44,354 nt of DNA. Origin: CAYYJM01 sp964471755. Its GTDB lineage: Bacteria; Planctomycetota; Planctomycetia; Gemmatales; Gemmataceae. Position numbers and translations under genes: made by a program. Shown here piece by piece: positions 37,587-44,354 of this stretch; position 1 is the first letter of the stretch, and each line of letters begins with the position of its first letter. Where the stretch lies: assembly GCA_964471755.1 (NCBI GenBank), contig CAYYJM010000014.1, positions 1-44,354 of the forward strand, in the 5' to 3' direction. Below the pieces are notes generated by a model. It did not search any database. It was not told the origin of the DNA and was given only the letters and a program-made list of their open reading frames with translations.

Positions 37587-39748
37587 TGCTCCTGCTGTTT
37601 GTCCCGTTGCCGTCGTTTGGTGCCGACCCGGAGACGGTGGACGTGTTCGTGCCGAAGGCGGACGGGTTCGCGTCGATCCGCATCCCGTCGGTCGTCGTCA
37701 GCAAGAAGGGGACCGTCCTGGCCTTCGCCGAGGGGCGCGCCGCCGACGCGGACCAGGCCAAGAACAAGATCCTCCTGAAACGCAGCACGGACGGCGGCAA
37801 GACCTGGGGCAAGGTCGCCGTCATCGCCGAGGACGGGGACAAGGCGCTGAACAACCCGTGTGCCGTGGTCGAGCGCGAGGGCGGCTTGGTGTTGCTCGTG
37901 TACCAGTCGTACCCGGCCGGCGTCAGCGAGCGGAGCGGGACCATCCAGCCCGGCTACGAGGACGAAAAGGTCGTGCGCAACTGGCTCATCACCAGTGACG
38001 ACGACGGCTTGACGTGGTCGAAGCCTCGGGACATCACGAAGGAAACGAAGCGAGAGAAAGTGGTGACGACCGTCGCCGGCGGGCCAGGCATCGGCATCCA
38101 GGTTCGGCACCGCAAGCACGCCGGCCGCATCCTGATGCCGTTCAACGAGGGGCCGTTCGGCGTGTGGAACATCTACGCTGTCTACAGCGACGACAAGGGC
38201 AAGACGTGGAAGATGGGCGACGTGGCCCCCGGTGGTTTGATCGACGCCGGCAAGGACAAGAAGACCAGCACCGTGAACGAGGCGCAGTTCGTGGAGTTGA
38301 AGGACGGGTCGGTCCGCTTCAACGTCTGCCGCTGGTCGGGCAAGGCGGTGCGGAAGACGTGCGTGAGCGAGGACGGCGGCGTGACGTGGTCGAAGGTCGC
38401 GGACGTGCCTGAACAGGTCGATCCGGGCTGCATGGGTTCGGTCCTGCGCTACACCGACCCGGCGGACGGGGCCAAGAGCCGCATCCTGTTCTCGGGGCCG
38501 CAGAGTACGAAGCGGGAGAATGGCACGGTGTTCGTCAGCTACGACGAGGGCAAGACCTGGCCGACGAAACGGGTGCTGTTCAAGGACAGCTTCGCCTACT
38601 CCTGCCTCACGGCGTTGAAGGACGGGACCATCGGGTGCCTGTACGAGACGGGGACGAAGATCGTCTTCGCCCGGTTCACGCTCGACTGGCTGACCGAAGG
38701 GAAGGACAAACTCGCTTCGCTGGAATTGATCCGCCCCGGCAAGGACGGGTCACATTTCGTCGGCGAGACGAGCGGCCAGCGGTTCGTCGTCTGGGGGGTG
38801 AACTACGACCGCGACGACTCCGGCCGGTTGCTGGAGGACTACTGGGAGAAGGAGTGGGACACGATCGCCGAGGACTTCAAGGAGATCAAGGCGTTGGGGG
38901 CCAACGTCGTCCGCGTCCATCTCCAGTTTGGGAAGTTCATGGACGCCCCGGATCGCGCCAAGAAGGAGAACCTCACCCGCCTCGGCAAACTGGTCCGGCT
39001 GGCGGAAGAGACCGGGCTGTACCTCGATGTGACCGGGCTGGGCTGTTACCACAAGAAGGACGTGCCGGCGTGGTACGACAAACTGGGGGAGGCCGCACGT
39101 TGGGACGCCCAGGAACACTTCTGGAAGGCCGTCGCCGGTGTGTGCAAGGGTAGCCCCGCCATCTTCTGCTACGACCTGATGAACGAGCCAGTCTTCGCCG
39201 GGGACAAGAAAGACAACGACTGGCTGGCCTCGCCACTCGGGGACAAGCACTTCGTCCAACGGATCACGCGGGACATGGCTGGCCGCACCCGCGAGGAGGT
39301 GGCCAAGCAGTGGGTGAAGAAGCTAACCACGGCGATCCGCAAGGTCGATGACGGCCACATGATCACCGTCGGCGTCATCCCGTGGGCGCAGGTGTTCAAG
39401 GGGGCCAAGCCGATCTTCTACGCGCCGGGCGTGGGCGACCCGCTCGACTTCGTCAGCGTTCACCTGTACCCGAAGGCGAAGAACCTCGACGCCGACCTCG
39501 CCGCCCTCAAGGTGTACGAGGTCGGCAAGCCGCTGGTGATCGAGGAGATTTTCCCTCTGGGGTGCAGCATCGAGGAGGCCGAGACGTTCATCGACAAGTC
39601 GGCGGCGCACTGCGACGGTTGGGTGAGCTTCTATTGGGGCAGGACGATCGAGGAGTACGAGAAAGAGACCGACATCAAGAGTGCGATCATTGCGAAATGG
39701 CTGCGGGCCTTCCGCGCGAAGGGGCCGGACTTGTTGAAAGCGAAGTAG
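37562..39748 (+). CDS. Secreted sialidase (GH33-like) fused to a GH5-like glycosidase
   Basis: The 728-residue product has a signal peptide (1-20, ending SFGA). Residues about 25-385 are a sialidase propeller: RIP motif (FASIRIPSVV), and Asp boxes STDGGKTWG, TSDDDGLTWS, YSDDKGKTWK, SEDGGVTWS and SYDEGKTWP at blade turns, with ARFTLDWLT closing the propeller. Residues about 395-728 form a (beta/alpha)8 GH5-type domain: VVWGVNYDRDD, NVVRVHLQFGK, the acid/base Glu in CYDLMNEPVF (near 541), SVHLYPK and the nucleophile Glu in LVIEEIFPLG (near 661). Sialidases release terminal sialic acid; GH5 enzymes cut various beta-glycosides. Having both in one exported chain suggests stepwise trimming of a sialylated glycan (inference). 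The ATG follows GAGAGGACACCCC. Confidence 0.9.
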   Translation: MSQTRLALMLLLFVPLPSFGADPETVDVFVPKADGFASIRIPSVVVSKKGTVLAFAEGRAADADQAKNKILLKRSTDGGKTWGKVAVIAEDGDKALNNPCAVVEREGGLVLLVYQSYPAGVSERSGTIQPGYEDEKVVRNWLITSDDDGLTWSKPRDITKETKREKVVTTVAGGPGIGIQVRHRKHAGRILMPFNEGPFGVWNIYAVYSDDKGKTWKMGDVAPGGLIDAGKDKKTSTVNEAQFVELKDGSVRFNVCRWSGKAVRKTCVSEDGGVTWSKVADVPEQVDPGCMGSVLRYTDPADGAKSRILFSGPQSTKRENGTVFVSYDEGKTWPTKRVLFKDSFAYSCLTALKDGTIGCLYETGTKIVFARFTLDWLTEGKDKLASLELIRPGKDGSHFVGETSGQRFVVWGVNYDRDDSGRLLEDYWEKEWDTIAEDFKEIKALGANVVRVHLQFGKFMDAPDRAKKENLTRLGKLVRLAEETGLYLDVTGLGCYHKKDVPAWYDKLGEAARWDAQEHFWKAVAGVCKGSPAIFCYDLMNEPVFAGDKKDNDWLASPLGDKHFVQRITRDMAGRTREEVAKQWVKKLTTAIRKVDDGHMITVGVIPWAQVFKGAKPIFYAPGVGDPLDFVSVHLYPKAKNLDADLAALKVYEVGKPLVIEEIFPLGCSIEEAETFIDKSAAHCDGWVSFYWGRTIEEYEKETDIKSAIIAKWLRAFRAKGPDLLKAK

Positions 39749-39937
39749 GTGACACCCCCGGTGGCGGGGGCCGACCCTACCGCCGCCTACACGATCCCGG
39801 TCATCGACCTGAACGACCAGAAGGAGCGGCAAGTTCTGGTGGATCGGGAGAAGGGCCAGTACCTCGGCCATCCCACCACGCTCCTGCTCGAAGACGGCAA
39901 GACGGTCCTGTGCGTCTACCCGAAGGGGCACGGGCGC
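39749..39937 (+). pseudogene. N-terminal fragment of a second sialidase-like gene
   Basis: Directly after the stop of the sialidase-GH5 gene, a frame beginning GTG reads TIPVIDLNDQKERQVLVDRE and then GQYLGHPTTLLLEDGKTVLC...YPKGHGR, which is the mature N-terminus of a planctomycete sialidase (BNR) protein. Its signal peptide is missing, and homology stops precisely at GHGR (39937), where the inverted repeat of an insertion sequence begins. The frame continues meaninglessly into the IS until 40033. Confidence 0.75.
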
Positions 39938-40587
39938 CAGGGTCTACGCATCACTTTTCTGCTGAAAACCGCCTGGAATCTGGAGGCGGAACTCCGTATC
40001 CCAGCCGGCACGCAAGCGTTTGCACTTGAGTGAATCCTTGCTCGGCTCTTGCTTTCACAACGATAACGCCAGCCGCCGAAACAACCCCAGCGTTTCCGCT
40101 CCTGGTCCCGCGCGGTTCCGATCCGCGTCTCCTCCGAACGTCATATCCAACACCCAATGCAAGTTGTTTTCGATGCTCCAATGGCTCCGAATGATCCGCC
40201 CGAACTCCGCCGCGCTGGCCGTGCGACGGCTCAGATAGTAGCTGAACTCCTCACTCGTCTTCTCCCCCACCGTGCGCACGCGGTAAATCATCACCAGCGT
40301 CTTCAGGTCGAGCCACTCTTCCTGCCCGGCCAGTTCCTCCGGCACCGCCAGCGCGTACACGCTCCGATATTCCTGCCGCCCGTGGCCGACCTCCACAGCG
40401 CCCGGATACACGTCCAACCGCGCCGCCAGCGTCGCGTCCTCCAGATGGTCTGCAAACGCCTCCTGGACGAAAGGATGCGCCAGGGAGGAGAATAGGATAG
40501 AACCTGCGCTTCACAATGACCGCCAGGGCGGTCGCCGACAACATACCCCAGGTCACCCAAGGCTCCTGGAATGATGCGTCAACCCTG
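39938..40587. mobile_element. 650-bp remnant of an ISAs1-family insertion sequence
   Basis: The ends are inverted repeats: CAGGGTCTACGCATCA (39938-39953) and, complementing the other end, CAGGGTTGACGCATCA (40572-40587), 14 of 16 identical. Between them is only the C-terminal part of a transposase on the minus strand, so about half of a normal ISAs1 element (about 1.2 kb) is missing. No target duplication is visible: the flanking bases GCACGGGCGC and CAGGTTCCAG differ. That fits an element that lost internal sequence and took part in a deletion of neighbouring host DNA. Confidence 0.85.
40055..40500 (-). pseudogene. Truncated ISAs1-family transposase
   Basis: The frame reads, from about 40500 down to the stop at 40055, HPFVQEAFADHLEDATLAAR, then VEVGHGRQEYR, WLDLKTLVMIYRVRT, the catalytic C-terminal RIIRSHWSIENNLHWVLDMT (third acidic residue E in WSIEN) and DADRNRAGPGAETLGLFRRL. 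This is the C-terminal DDE domain of ISAs1-type transposases. The N-terminal ~230 residues with the first two acidic residues are absent; immediately upstream the frame is lost. It cannot be active. Confidence 0.85.
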
Positions 40588-40855
40588 CAGGTTCCAGGGC
40601 TGCTGGGCGTGGACGTTCGCCCCCCTGCACAACACCGTCGAGAAGAACCCCGAGTGGCTCGACGCGGCCCGGAGCGGGATCGAGTTCCTGCGTCGTCATG
40701 GAGCGAGTCCAGGCGGCAAGCTGTACTTCACCGTCACCAGCGACGGCCGACCGCTGCGAATGCGGCGGTACGTCTACAGCGAGTCGTTCGCGGCGATCGC
40801 GAACGCGGTTGCCTGGGCGAGGGCTGGCTCGTCCTGGCGATGCCGGCCGGCTAGG
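40588..40855 (+). pseudogene. Internal fragment of an N-acylglucosamine 2-epimerase (AGE) gene
   Basis: From the IS end a frame (codons starting 40589) reads RFQGCWAWTFAPLHNTVEKN, PEWLDAARSGIEFLRRHG, LYFTVTSDGRP and YVYSESFAAIANAV, which matches the alpha/alpha-barrel of AGE-family epimerases (W-x-x-x-x-L-Y-N, ...FL..HG, ...S-F-A-A-I/M-A). AGE enzymes interconvert N-acetylglucosamine and N-acetylmannosamine, the step that feeds N-acetylmannosamine from sialic acid breakdown into amino-sugar metabolism. Both ends are missing: the 5' end at the IS, the 3' end near 40800, where unrelated sequence of the AraC gene begins (its stop is 40851). A short frame from the ATG at 40571 exists but starts inside the IS. 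Confidence 0.75.
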
Positions 40856-41738
40856 CTTCGGCCCTGAGCGCGGCGACACCCCGGCGGGGTGAAGAGCCGA
40901 ACATCCGGCGGTACTCCCGGCCGAACTGGGACGGGCTCTCGTACCCGACCCGGAACGCCGCGTCGGCAGCGTCGAACTCCTCGCTTCGCATCAGCCGACG
41001 GGCCTCTTGGAGGCGCAGGCGCTTCTGGTACTGGAGCGGGCTTAGCGCCGTCACTCCCTTGAAGTGGAGGTGGAACGCCGACGGGCTCATTCCGACGTGT
41101 TTCGCGAGCGCCTCGATGCTCAACGCCTCGGCGAAATGGTCCTTGAGCCAACGGATGGCCCGTGCGATCCGGTACGCGGGTGCCCCGGCGGTCGCGATCT
41201 GCCGGAGCCTTGCTCCTTGCGGGCCGGTGAGCAAGCGGTACGTGATTTCGCGGAGCATCAGCGGCGCGAGTGCCCCGACATCTTGTGGGGTGGAGAGGAG
41301 CGCCACGAGTCGGGTAACGGATTCGAGGAGCACTGGCTCGACCGGCGTCACCGTGATCGCTCGCGACGGTGGCGCGGCCGGTGGAACGGGCGCGCCATCG
41401 GCCATGAAGTCGCCAACAACGGCCGGATCGAGTGCGAGGCGAAGTCCGAGGTACGGACACTCCGGATCGGCCTGGACCACGCGGGCCTCGACCGGGAGGT
41501 CCACCGACACCAGGAGCGACTGGGCCTGGTCCAGTCGATACGTCTCGCCAGCGAGAACGACCTCCTTCGCCCCCTGGGCGACGAGACAGAAGCACGGCTC
41601 GTAGACGAGGGCGACGAGGTCCGAGGGAGCGGAGAACCGGGACAGCGTGAGCGCGGGCACGGCCGTCTCGTACACGCGATCCGCCCCGGTCAGTCGCCCG
41701 ATCAAGGCCACAAGTTTTGCCTGCTCATCTGTCTTCAC
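40851..41738 (-). CDS. AraC-family transcriptional regulator
   Basis: The 295-residue protein has an N-terminal AraC_N-type effector domain (about 15-165; PALTLSRFSAPSDLVALVYE, QSLLVSVDLPVEARV) and a C-terminal pair of helix-turn-helices (about 190-290): ARAIRWLKDHFAEALSIEAL, AKHVGMSPSAFHLHFK and the family-conserved DAAFRVGYESPSQFGREYRR followed by MFG. The AraC_N group often governs oxidoreductase genes next to it, in line with the SDR and aldo/keto reductase to the right. The start is GTG at 41738, preceded by GGGGGAATGCAGAC. It is divergent from the cupin gene (207 bp between starts), so the intergenic region is the likely operator. Confidence 0.92.
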   Translation of the reverse strand: MKTDEQAKLVALIGRLTGADRVYETAVPALTLSRFSAPSDLVALVYEPCFCLVAQGAKEVVLAGETYRLDQAQSLLVSVDLPVEARVVQADPECPYLGLRLALDPAVVGDFMADGAPVPPAAPPSRAITVTPVEPVLLESVTRLVALLSTPQDVGALAPLMLREITYRLLTGPQGARLRQIATAGAPAYRIARAIRWLKDHFAEALSIEALAKHVGMSPSAFHLHFKGVTALSPLQYQKRLRLQEARRLMRSEEFDAADAAFRVGYESPSQFGREYRRMFGSSPRRGVAALRAEA

Positions 41739-41945
41739 GTCTGCATTCCCCCAGTGGTCGGCAAAAGTCTGCCTGACATGAGTGTACCCGCGAGGGCTCG
41801 AACGGGTGCGAGGATTCTCGGAACCCGTGGAGGATTAGGCTATCGGGCAGGACAATCAGGATAACAGCCCGGCGCGAACGGGGCTATCATACCTTTGGCA
41901 CGCAGAGGTGCCGGTCGTCTTTCCGCGAACGTTCGAGGTACGACA

Positions 41946-42491
41946 ATGCCAGTCCCACCATCAGACGCAGGGAATGTGATCCGTCGCACGTTCCTCAAGG
42001 CAGCGGGTGTCGGCGTCGTCGCCCTACCGACGGGAATCCTCGCCCGAGCGGACACCCCGCCCGCCAAGAAGCAGGAGTCCGTCATGCAGATCAAACGAGT
42101 CGGTTCGGAGCCGTCCGCCAAGGGGCCGGCCGAGTACTTCACCGGGGCGGTCCGGGTCGATCCGCTGTTCGACGCAGCCGCCCCGGCGCGTGTCTCTGGT
42201 GCCAGCGTGACGTTTGAACCGGGTGCCCGGACGGCGTGGCACACGCACCCGCTGGGCCAGACACTCATCGTCACCGCCGGCCTGGGTTGGGTTCAGGTCG
42301 AGGGCGGGCCGGTCGAGGAGATCCGCCCCGGCGATGTCGTCTGGTTCCCGCCGAAGGTGAAGCACTGGCACGGGGCCTCGGCGACCACCGGCATGACGCA
42401 CATCGCCATCGCCGAGAAACTCGATGGGAAGGCCGTGGACTGGCTGGAGAAGGTCACCGACGAGCAGTACAAGGCTCCGACCACCAAGTAA
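41946..42491 (+). CDS. Tat-exported cupin-domain protein
   Basis: The 181-residue protein starts at ATG 41946 and has a twin-arginine-type signal, VIRRTFLKAAGVGVVALPTG (about 11-30), ending ARA. The cupin core contains GARTAWHTHPLGQTLIVTAG (metal-binding His-x-His...), GDVVWFPPKVKHWHGA and MTHIAIAE, which are the two conserved cupin motifs with their histidines. This type is often annotated as a cupin of the carboxymuconolactone decarboxylase/quercetinase-like group; substrate unknown. In many proteobacteria similar cupins occur with AraC regulators, SDRs and aldo/keto reductases, so a horizontally shared module is plausible. A small inverted repeat GGCAC-N6-GTGCC (41897-41912) lies about 33 bases upstream and could be an operator. 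Confidence 0.87.
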   Translation: MPVPPSDAGNVIRRTFLKAAGVGVVALPTGILARADTPPAKKQESVMQIKRVGSEPSAKGPAEYFTGAVRVDPLFDAAAPARVSGASVTFEPGARTAWHTHPLGQTLIVTAGLGWVQVEGGPVEEIRPGDVVWFPPKVKHWHGASATTGMTHIAIAEKLDGKAVDWLEKVTDEQYKAPTTK

Positions 42492-42509
42492 CGACCCAGG
42501 GAGTAGGTC

Positions 42510-42605
42510 AAGCCGGAGGAATTCGCCGACGCCGTCTTCTGGCTCTGCTCGAACTCGGCTGCCTTCATCGTTGGCCACGCCCTGGTGATCGACGCCGGTC
42601 AGACC
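42510..42605 (+). pseudogene. C-terminal scrap of a short-chain dehydrogenase
   Basis: About 32 codons read KPEEFADAVFWLCSNSAAFI then VGHALVIDAGQT, the last strand and helix of an SDR. It resembles the C-terminus of the intact SDR downstream (RPEEIASAVLWLCSPGASYV, VGHALTVDGG). No start, no Rossmann fold and no stop in the right place: it passes directly into another gene scrap. Decayed. Confidence 0.75.
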
Positions 42606-42612
42606 GGTTCGA

Positions 42613-42714
42613 CTGCTCATCATCAAGGGTGCCAACCACGTCGATCTCTACGACCAGGTGGACAAGATCCCCTTCGACAAGCTGGCGTCCTTTTTTACTG
42701 ACCACTTGAAGTGA
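42613..42714 (+). pseudogene. C-terminal scrap of an alpha/beta-hydrolase
   Basis: Codons from 42613 to the stop at 42712-42714 read LLIIKGANHVDLYDQVDKIP then FDKLASFFTDHLK, the terminal catalytic-His strand (NHVDLYD) and last helix of a dienelactone-hydrolase-like alpha/beta-hydrolase. It begins within a few bases of the SDR scrap, in another frame, so two different gene ends were joined by deletion. Confidence 0.75.
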
Positions 42715-42737
42715 CACCGTGAACGGGAGGGCGAACT

Positions 42738-43229
42738 GTGGAACGATCACGACGTGTCTGCCTCCTGGCGGCGAGCCTGCTGGTCGGGCTGTCCTCGTGC
42801 GACACGGGGGCGTCCGTCCGGCAGGTCGCCCCGGCCGGGGCAGCAAACACTCAAGAAGGGCAACGAAACCAACCGGTGGGCAAGAAAATGAAAGTGACAA
42901 TCGGCTCGAAGACGTTCACGGCCACGCTCGACGACAACCCGGCGACGGGCAAGTTCAAGGCAATGCTCCCGCTGACCGTGGACATGAGCGAGCTGAACGG
43001 CAACGAGAAGTTCTACCGCTTGTCCACTCCGCTTCCCACTGATGAGGCCAACCCGGGGACGATCCAGAACGGCGACCTCCTGCTCTGGCAATCCGACACC
43101 CTGGTGGTCTTCTACAAGACGTTCCAGACCAGTTACAGCTACACCCGGCTCGGGCGGATTGACGACCCGACGGGTCTGGCCGCCGCAGTCGGATCGGTAA
43201 ACGTTTCTGTTACGTTTGAACTGGAATGA
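42738..43229 (+). CDS. Cyclophilin-like-fold lipoprotein
   Basis: The 163-residue product begins with GTG after GGGAGG (about 9 bases upstream). Its signal peptide ends in a lipobox, LVGLSSC (Cys21), so it is probably lipid-anchored on the outer face of a membrane. After a flexible linker the domain (about 50-163) reads KMKVTIGSKTFTATLDDNPA, TGKFKAMLPLTVDMSELNGN, EKFYRLSTPLP, NPGTIQNGDLLLWQSDTLVV and FYKTF..YSYTRLGRID, which matches the cyclophilin-like fold family (DUF/COG2164 type) often annotated as a cyclophilin-like protein. A prolyl-isomerase activity is not established. It stands between gene scraps and the SDR gene and may be cotranscribed with the latter. Confidence 0.85.
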   Translation: MERSRRVCLLAASLLVGLSSCDTGASVRQVAPAGAANTQEGQRNQPVGKKMKVTIGSKTFTATLDDNPATGKFKAMLPLTVDMSELNGNEKFYRLSTPLPTDEANPGTIQNGDLLLWQSDTLVVFYKTFQTSYSYTRLGRIDDPTGLAAAVGSVNVSVTFELE

Positions 43230-43323
43230 CTGTTCGAGTCTGGCCTAGCAGCACGGCGGTCGTTCGGCGGGGCGAGTCGTGGCGGCGCTGGACACGGCAG
43301 TACGAACTCGGGGAAAACCGAAC

Positions 43324-44091
43324 ATGAACAACACACTCGACTTTAGCGGCAAGGTGGCGCTCGTCACCGGGGCGGCCGCGGGGATGGGCCTCGCGACGGC
43401 CAGGGCGTTCGCGGAGGCGGGCGCGGCGGTCGTACTCGCGGACTACAAGGAGGAGGTCGTGGCGGCGGAAGCCGAGAAACTTCGGGCCGCGGGACACCAG
43501 GCGCTCGCCGTCCGGTGTGACGTGAGCAACGACGACGAGGTCGCGGCGATGGTGGCCCGTGCCGTTGCCGAGTTCGGCCGGCTTGACTGCGCGTTCAACA
43601 ATGCGGGTGTCATGGCCCACATCGCCCCGACCGCCGACAGCACCCGCGACGAATGGGACCGCGTCATCGGCGTGAATCTGCGGGGTGTCTGGGCCTGCAT
43701 GAAGCACGAACTCCGACAAATGGAACGCCAGGGCTCGGGCGCCATCGTCAACAACGCCTCGGTCGGCGCGCTGACCGGGAACCCTGGGATCGGAGCCTAC
43801 ATCGCCTCGAAGCACGGGGTGGTCGGCCTCACGCGGACGGCCGCGCTCGAGTATGTGAGGAAAGGCATCCGCGTCAATGCGGTCAACCCAGGGCTCATCG
43901 ACACCCAGGTCGCCCGCGATGTGGTGGCTGGCGACGAGCGGGCATACGGGGAGATCGCGAAGAACGTGCCGATCGGCCGCGCGGGCCGGCCGGAGGAAAT
44001 CGCGTCCGCGGTACTCTGGTTGTGCAGTCCCGGGGCGAGCTACGTCGTGGGCCACGCCCTGACCGTGGATGGTGGAATGACGGTCGTGTAA
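43324..44091 (+). CDS. Short-chain dehydrogenase/reductase
   Basis: The 255-residue classical SDR has the cofactor motif TGAAAGMG (about 14-21), an acidic residue after the second strand (ADYKEE, suggesting NAD(H) preference), D-V at CDVSNDDE, NNAG (about 89-92), the catalytic Ser in NNASVGALTG and YIASK (Tyr/Lys near 154/158), then NPGLIDTQ and the C-terminal RPEEIASAVLWLCSPGASYV plus GHALTVDGGMTVV. It oxidises or reduces an alcohol/ketone; the substrate cannot be read. An in-frame start at 43279 would add 15 residues without family character; ATG at 43324 is preferred. It lies 110 bp before an aldo/keto reductase. Confidence 0.95.
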   Translation: MNNTLDFSGKVALVTGAAAGMGLATARAFAEAGAAVVLADYKEEVVAAEAEKLRAAGHQALAVRCDVSNDDEVAAMVARAVAEFGRLDCAFNNAGVMAHIAPTADSTRDEWDRVIGVNLRGVWACMKHELRQMERQGSGAIVNNASVGALTGNPGIGAYIASKHGVVGLTRTAALEYVRKGIRVNAVNPGLIDTQVARDVVAGDERAYGEIAKNVPIGRAGRPEEIASAVLWLCSPGASYVVGHALTVDGGMTVV

Positions 44092-44201
44092 TGTGCGACG
44101 ACACCCGTCGCACACAGTAAACCATGCCCGTGGCGGGCAACCGCAATCCCAAGACCAGATGCAATGAGTCGGTCTTCGATCATACAAGAAGGGACATCAG
44201 T

Positions 44202-44354
44202 ATGCAAACGCGCCAACTCAGAAAAAGTGGTTTGGAAGTCTCGGCCCTCGGTCTCGGCTGTATGGGCCTCTCCTTCGGCTACGGACCGGCCGTGGACAAC
44301 GCCGACGGGATCAAGGTCATCCGCAAGGCCGTCGATCTGGGCGTCACGTTCTTC
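44202..44354 (+). CDS. Aldo/keto reductase (N-terminal part, cut by window edge)
   Basis: The first 51 codons are present. They read MQTRQLRKSGLEVSALGLGC, MGLSFGYG and IKVIRKAVDLGVTFF, the beta-hairpin and first (beta/alpha)8 strand of the aldo/keto reductase family; the next residues (D-T-A-...) with the catalytic Asp would be beyond the edge. AAGGGAC lies 8 bases upstream of the ATG. It forms a pair with the SDR and is probably under the AraC regulator. Confidence 0.93.
   Translation, partial: MQTRQLRKSGLEVSALGLGCMGLSFGYGPAVDNADGIKVIRKAVDLGVTFF

Noticed and set aside
1..44354. tRNA or rRNA genes
   Set aside because: No intergenic segment showed a cloverleaf with TTCRANYC-type arm or rRNA sequence; intergenic space is short and mostly repeats.

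Overview
The window looks like a chromosomal segment of a planctomycete, most likely Gemmataceae-like. The evidence is the GC-rich, heavily third-position-GC coding sequence and the gene families present: DUF1501, a DUF1587/1592/1588/1585 'PSD'-type cytochrome, CotH-kinase, a DUF1559-like relic, a PQQ beta-propeller opening DWPQWRGP, a large LRR protein, Tat-exported Gfo/Idh/MocA oxidoreductase, and an ECF sigma factor fused to a membrane anchor. No rRNA, tRNA, CRISPR array or prophage was seen.

Layout. 0-5.5 kb: secreted PQQ-propeller protein (-), a 36-residue peptide with a bacteriocin-leader-like N-terminus (+), enolase (-), then a chain read right to left of pseudouridine synthase, PyrK-like electron-transfer subunit and YihY/BrkB membrane protein joined by ATGA overlaps. 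5.6-11.2 kb: a 71-bp palindrome and a minus-strand operon of LRR protein, PSD cytochrome and HMA-like protein. 11.2-21.4 kb: an inverted-repeat element, then five plus-strand genes with 33-75 bp gaps (esterase, CE15-CehA fusion, Gfo/Idh/MocA oxidoreductase, hydrolase/cyclase-like fusion, DUF1501). Together they look like an exported degradation module for esterified carbohydrates or similar organic matter. 21.4-27.3 kb: CotH kinase (-), MFS transporter (+), a large cruciform repeat bracketed by direct repeats, an unknown five-helix membrane protein (-) and two small coupled genes (-).

27.5-35.6 kb: UDP-glucose dehydrogenase (+), then a less GC-rich minus-strand cassette of secreted or anchored proteins with no clear family: a coiled-coil protein, a Tat-exported helical protein, a single-span anchored protein and, beyond a 255-bp inverted-repeat element, a secreted GH24 lysozyme. 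Upstream on the same strand is an ECF sigma factor with a transmembrane helix and a ~380-residue exported C-terminal domain. A diverged three-block motif lies both in the leader of this sigma gene and in the long intergenic region before the cassette. This is the best candidate here for an undescribed system: a self-sensing sigma factor that may control a secreted cassette.

35.6-44.35 kb: acetamidase/formamidase, a broken DUF1559-like gene, a sialidase-GH5 fusion, then a decayed segment in which a 650-bp ISAs1-type remnant joins a truncated second sialidase to a truncated N-acylglucosamine 2-epimerase, suggesting a former sialic-acid locus deleted around the IS. The right end carries an AraC-type regulator diverging from a Tat-exported cupin, two gene scraps (SDR and alpha/beta-hydrolase C-termini), a cyclophilin-like lipoprotein, an SDR and the start of an aldo/keto reductase cut by the window edge. 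Families were assigned by reading motifs, with no database search.
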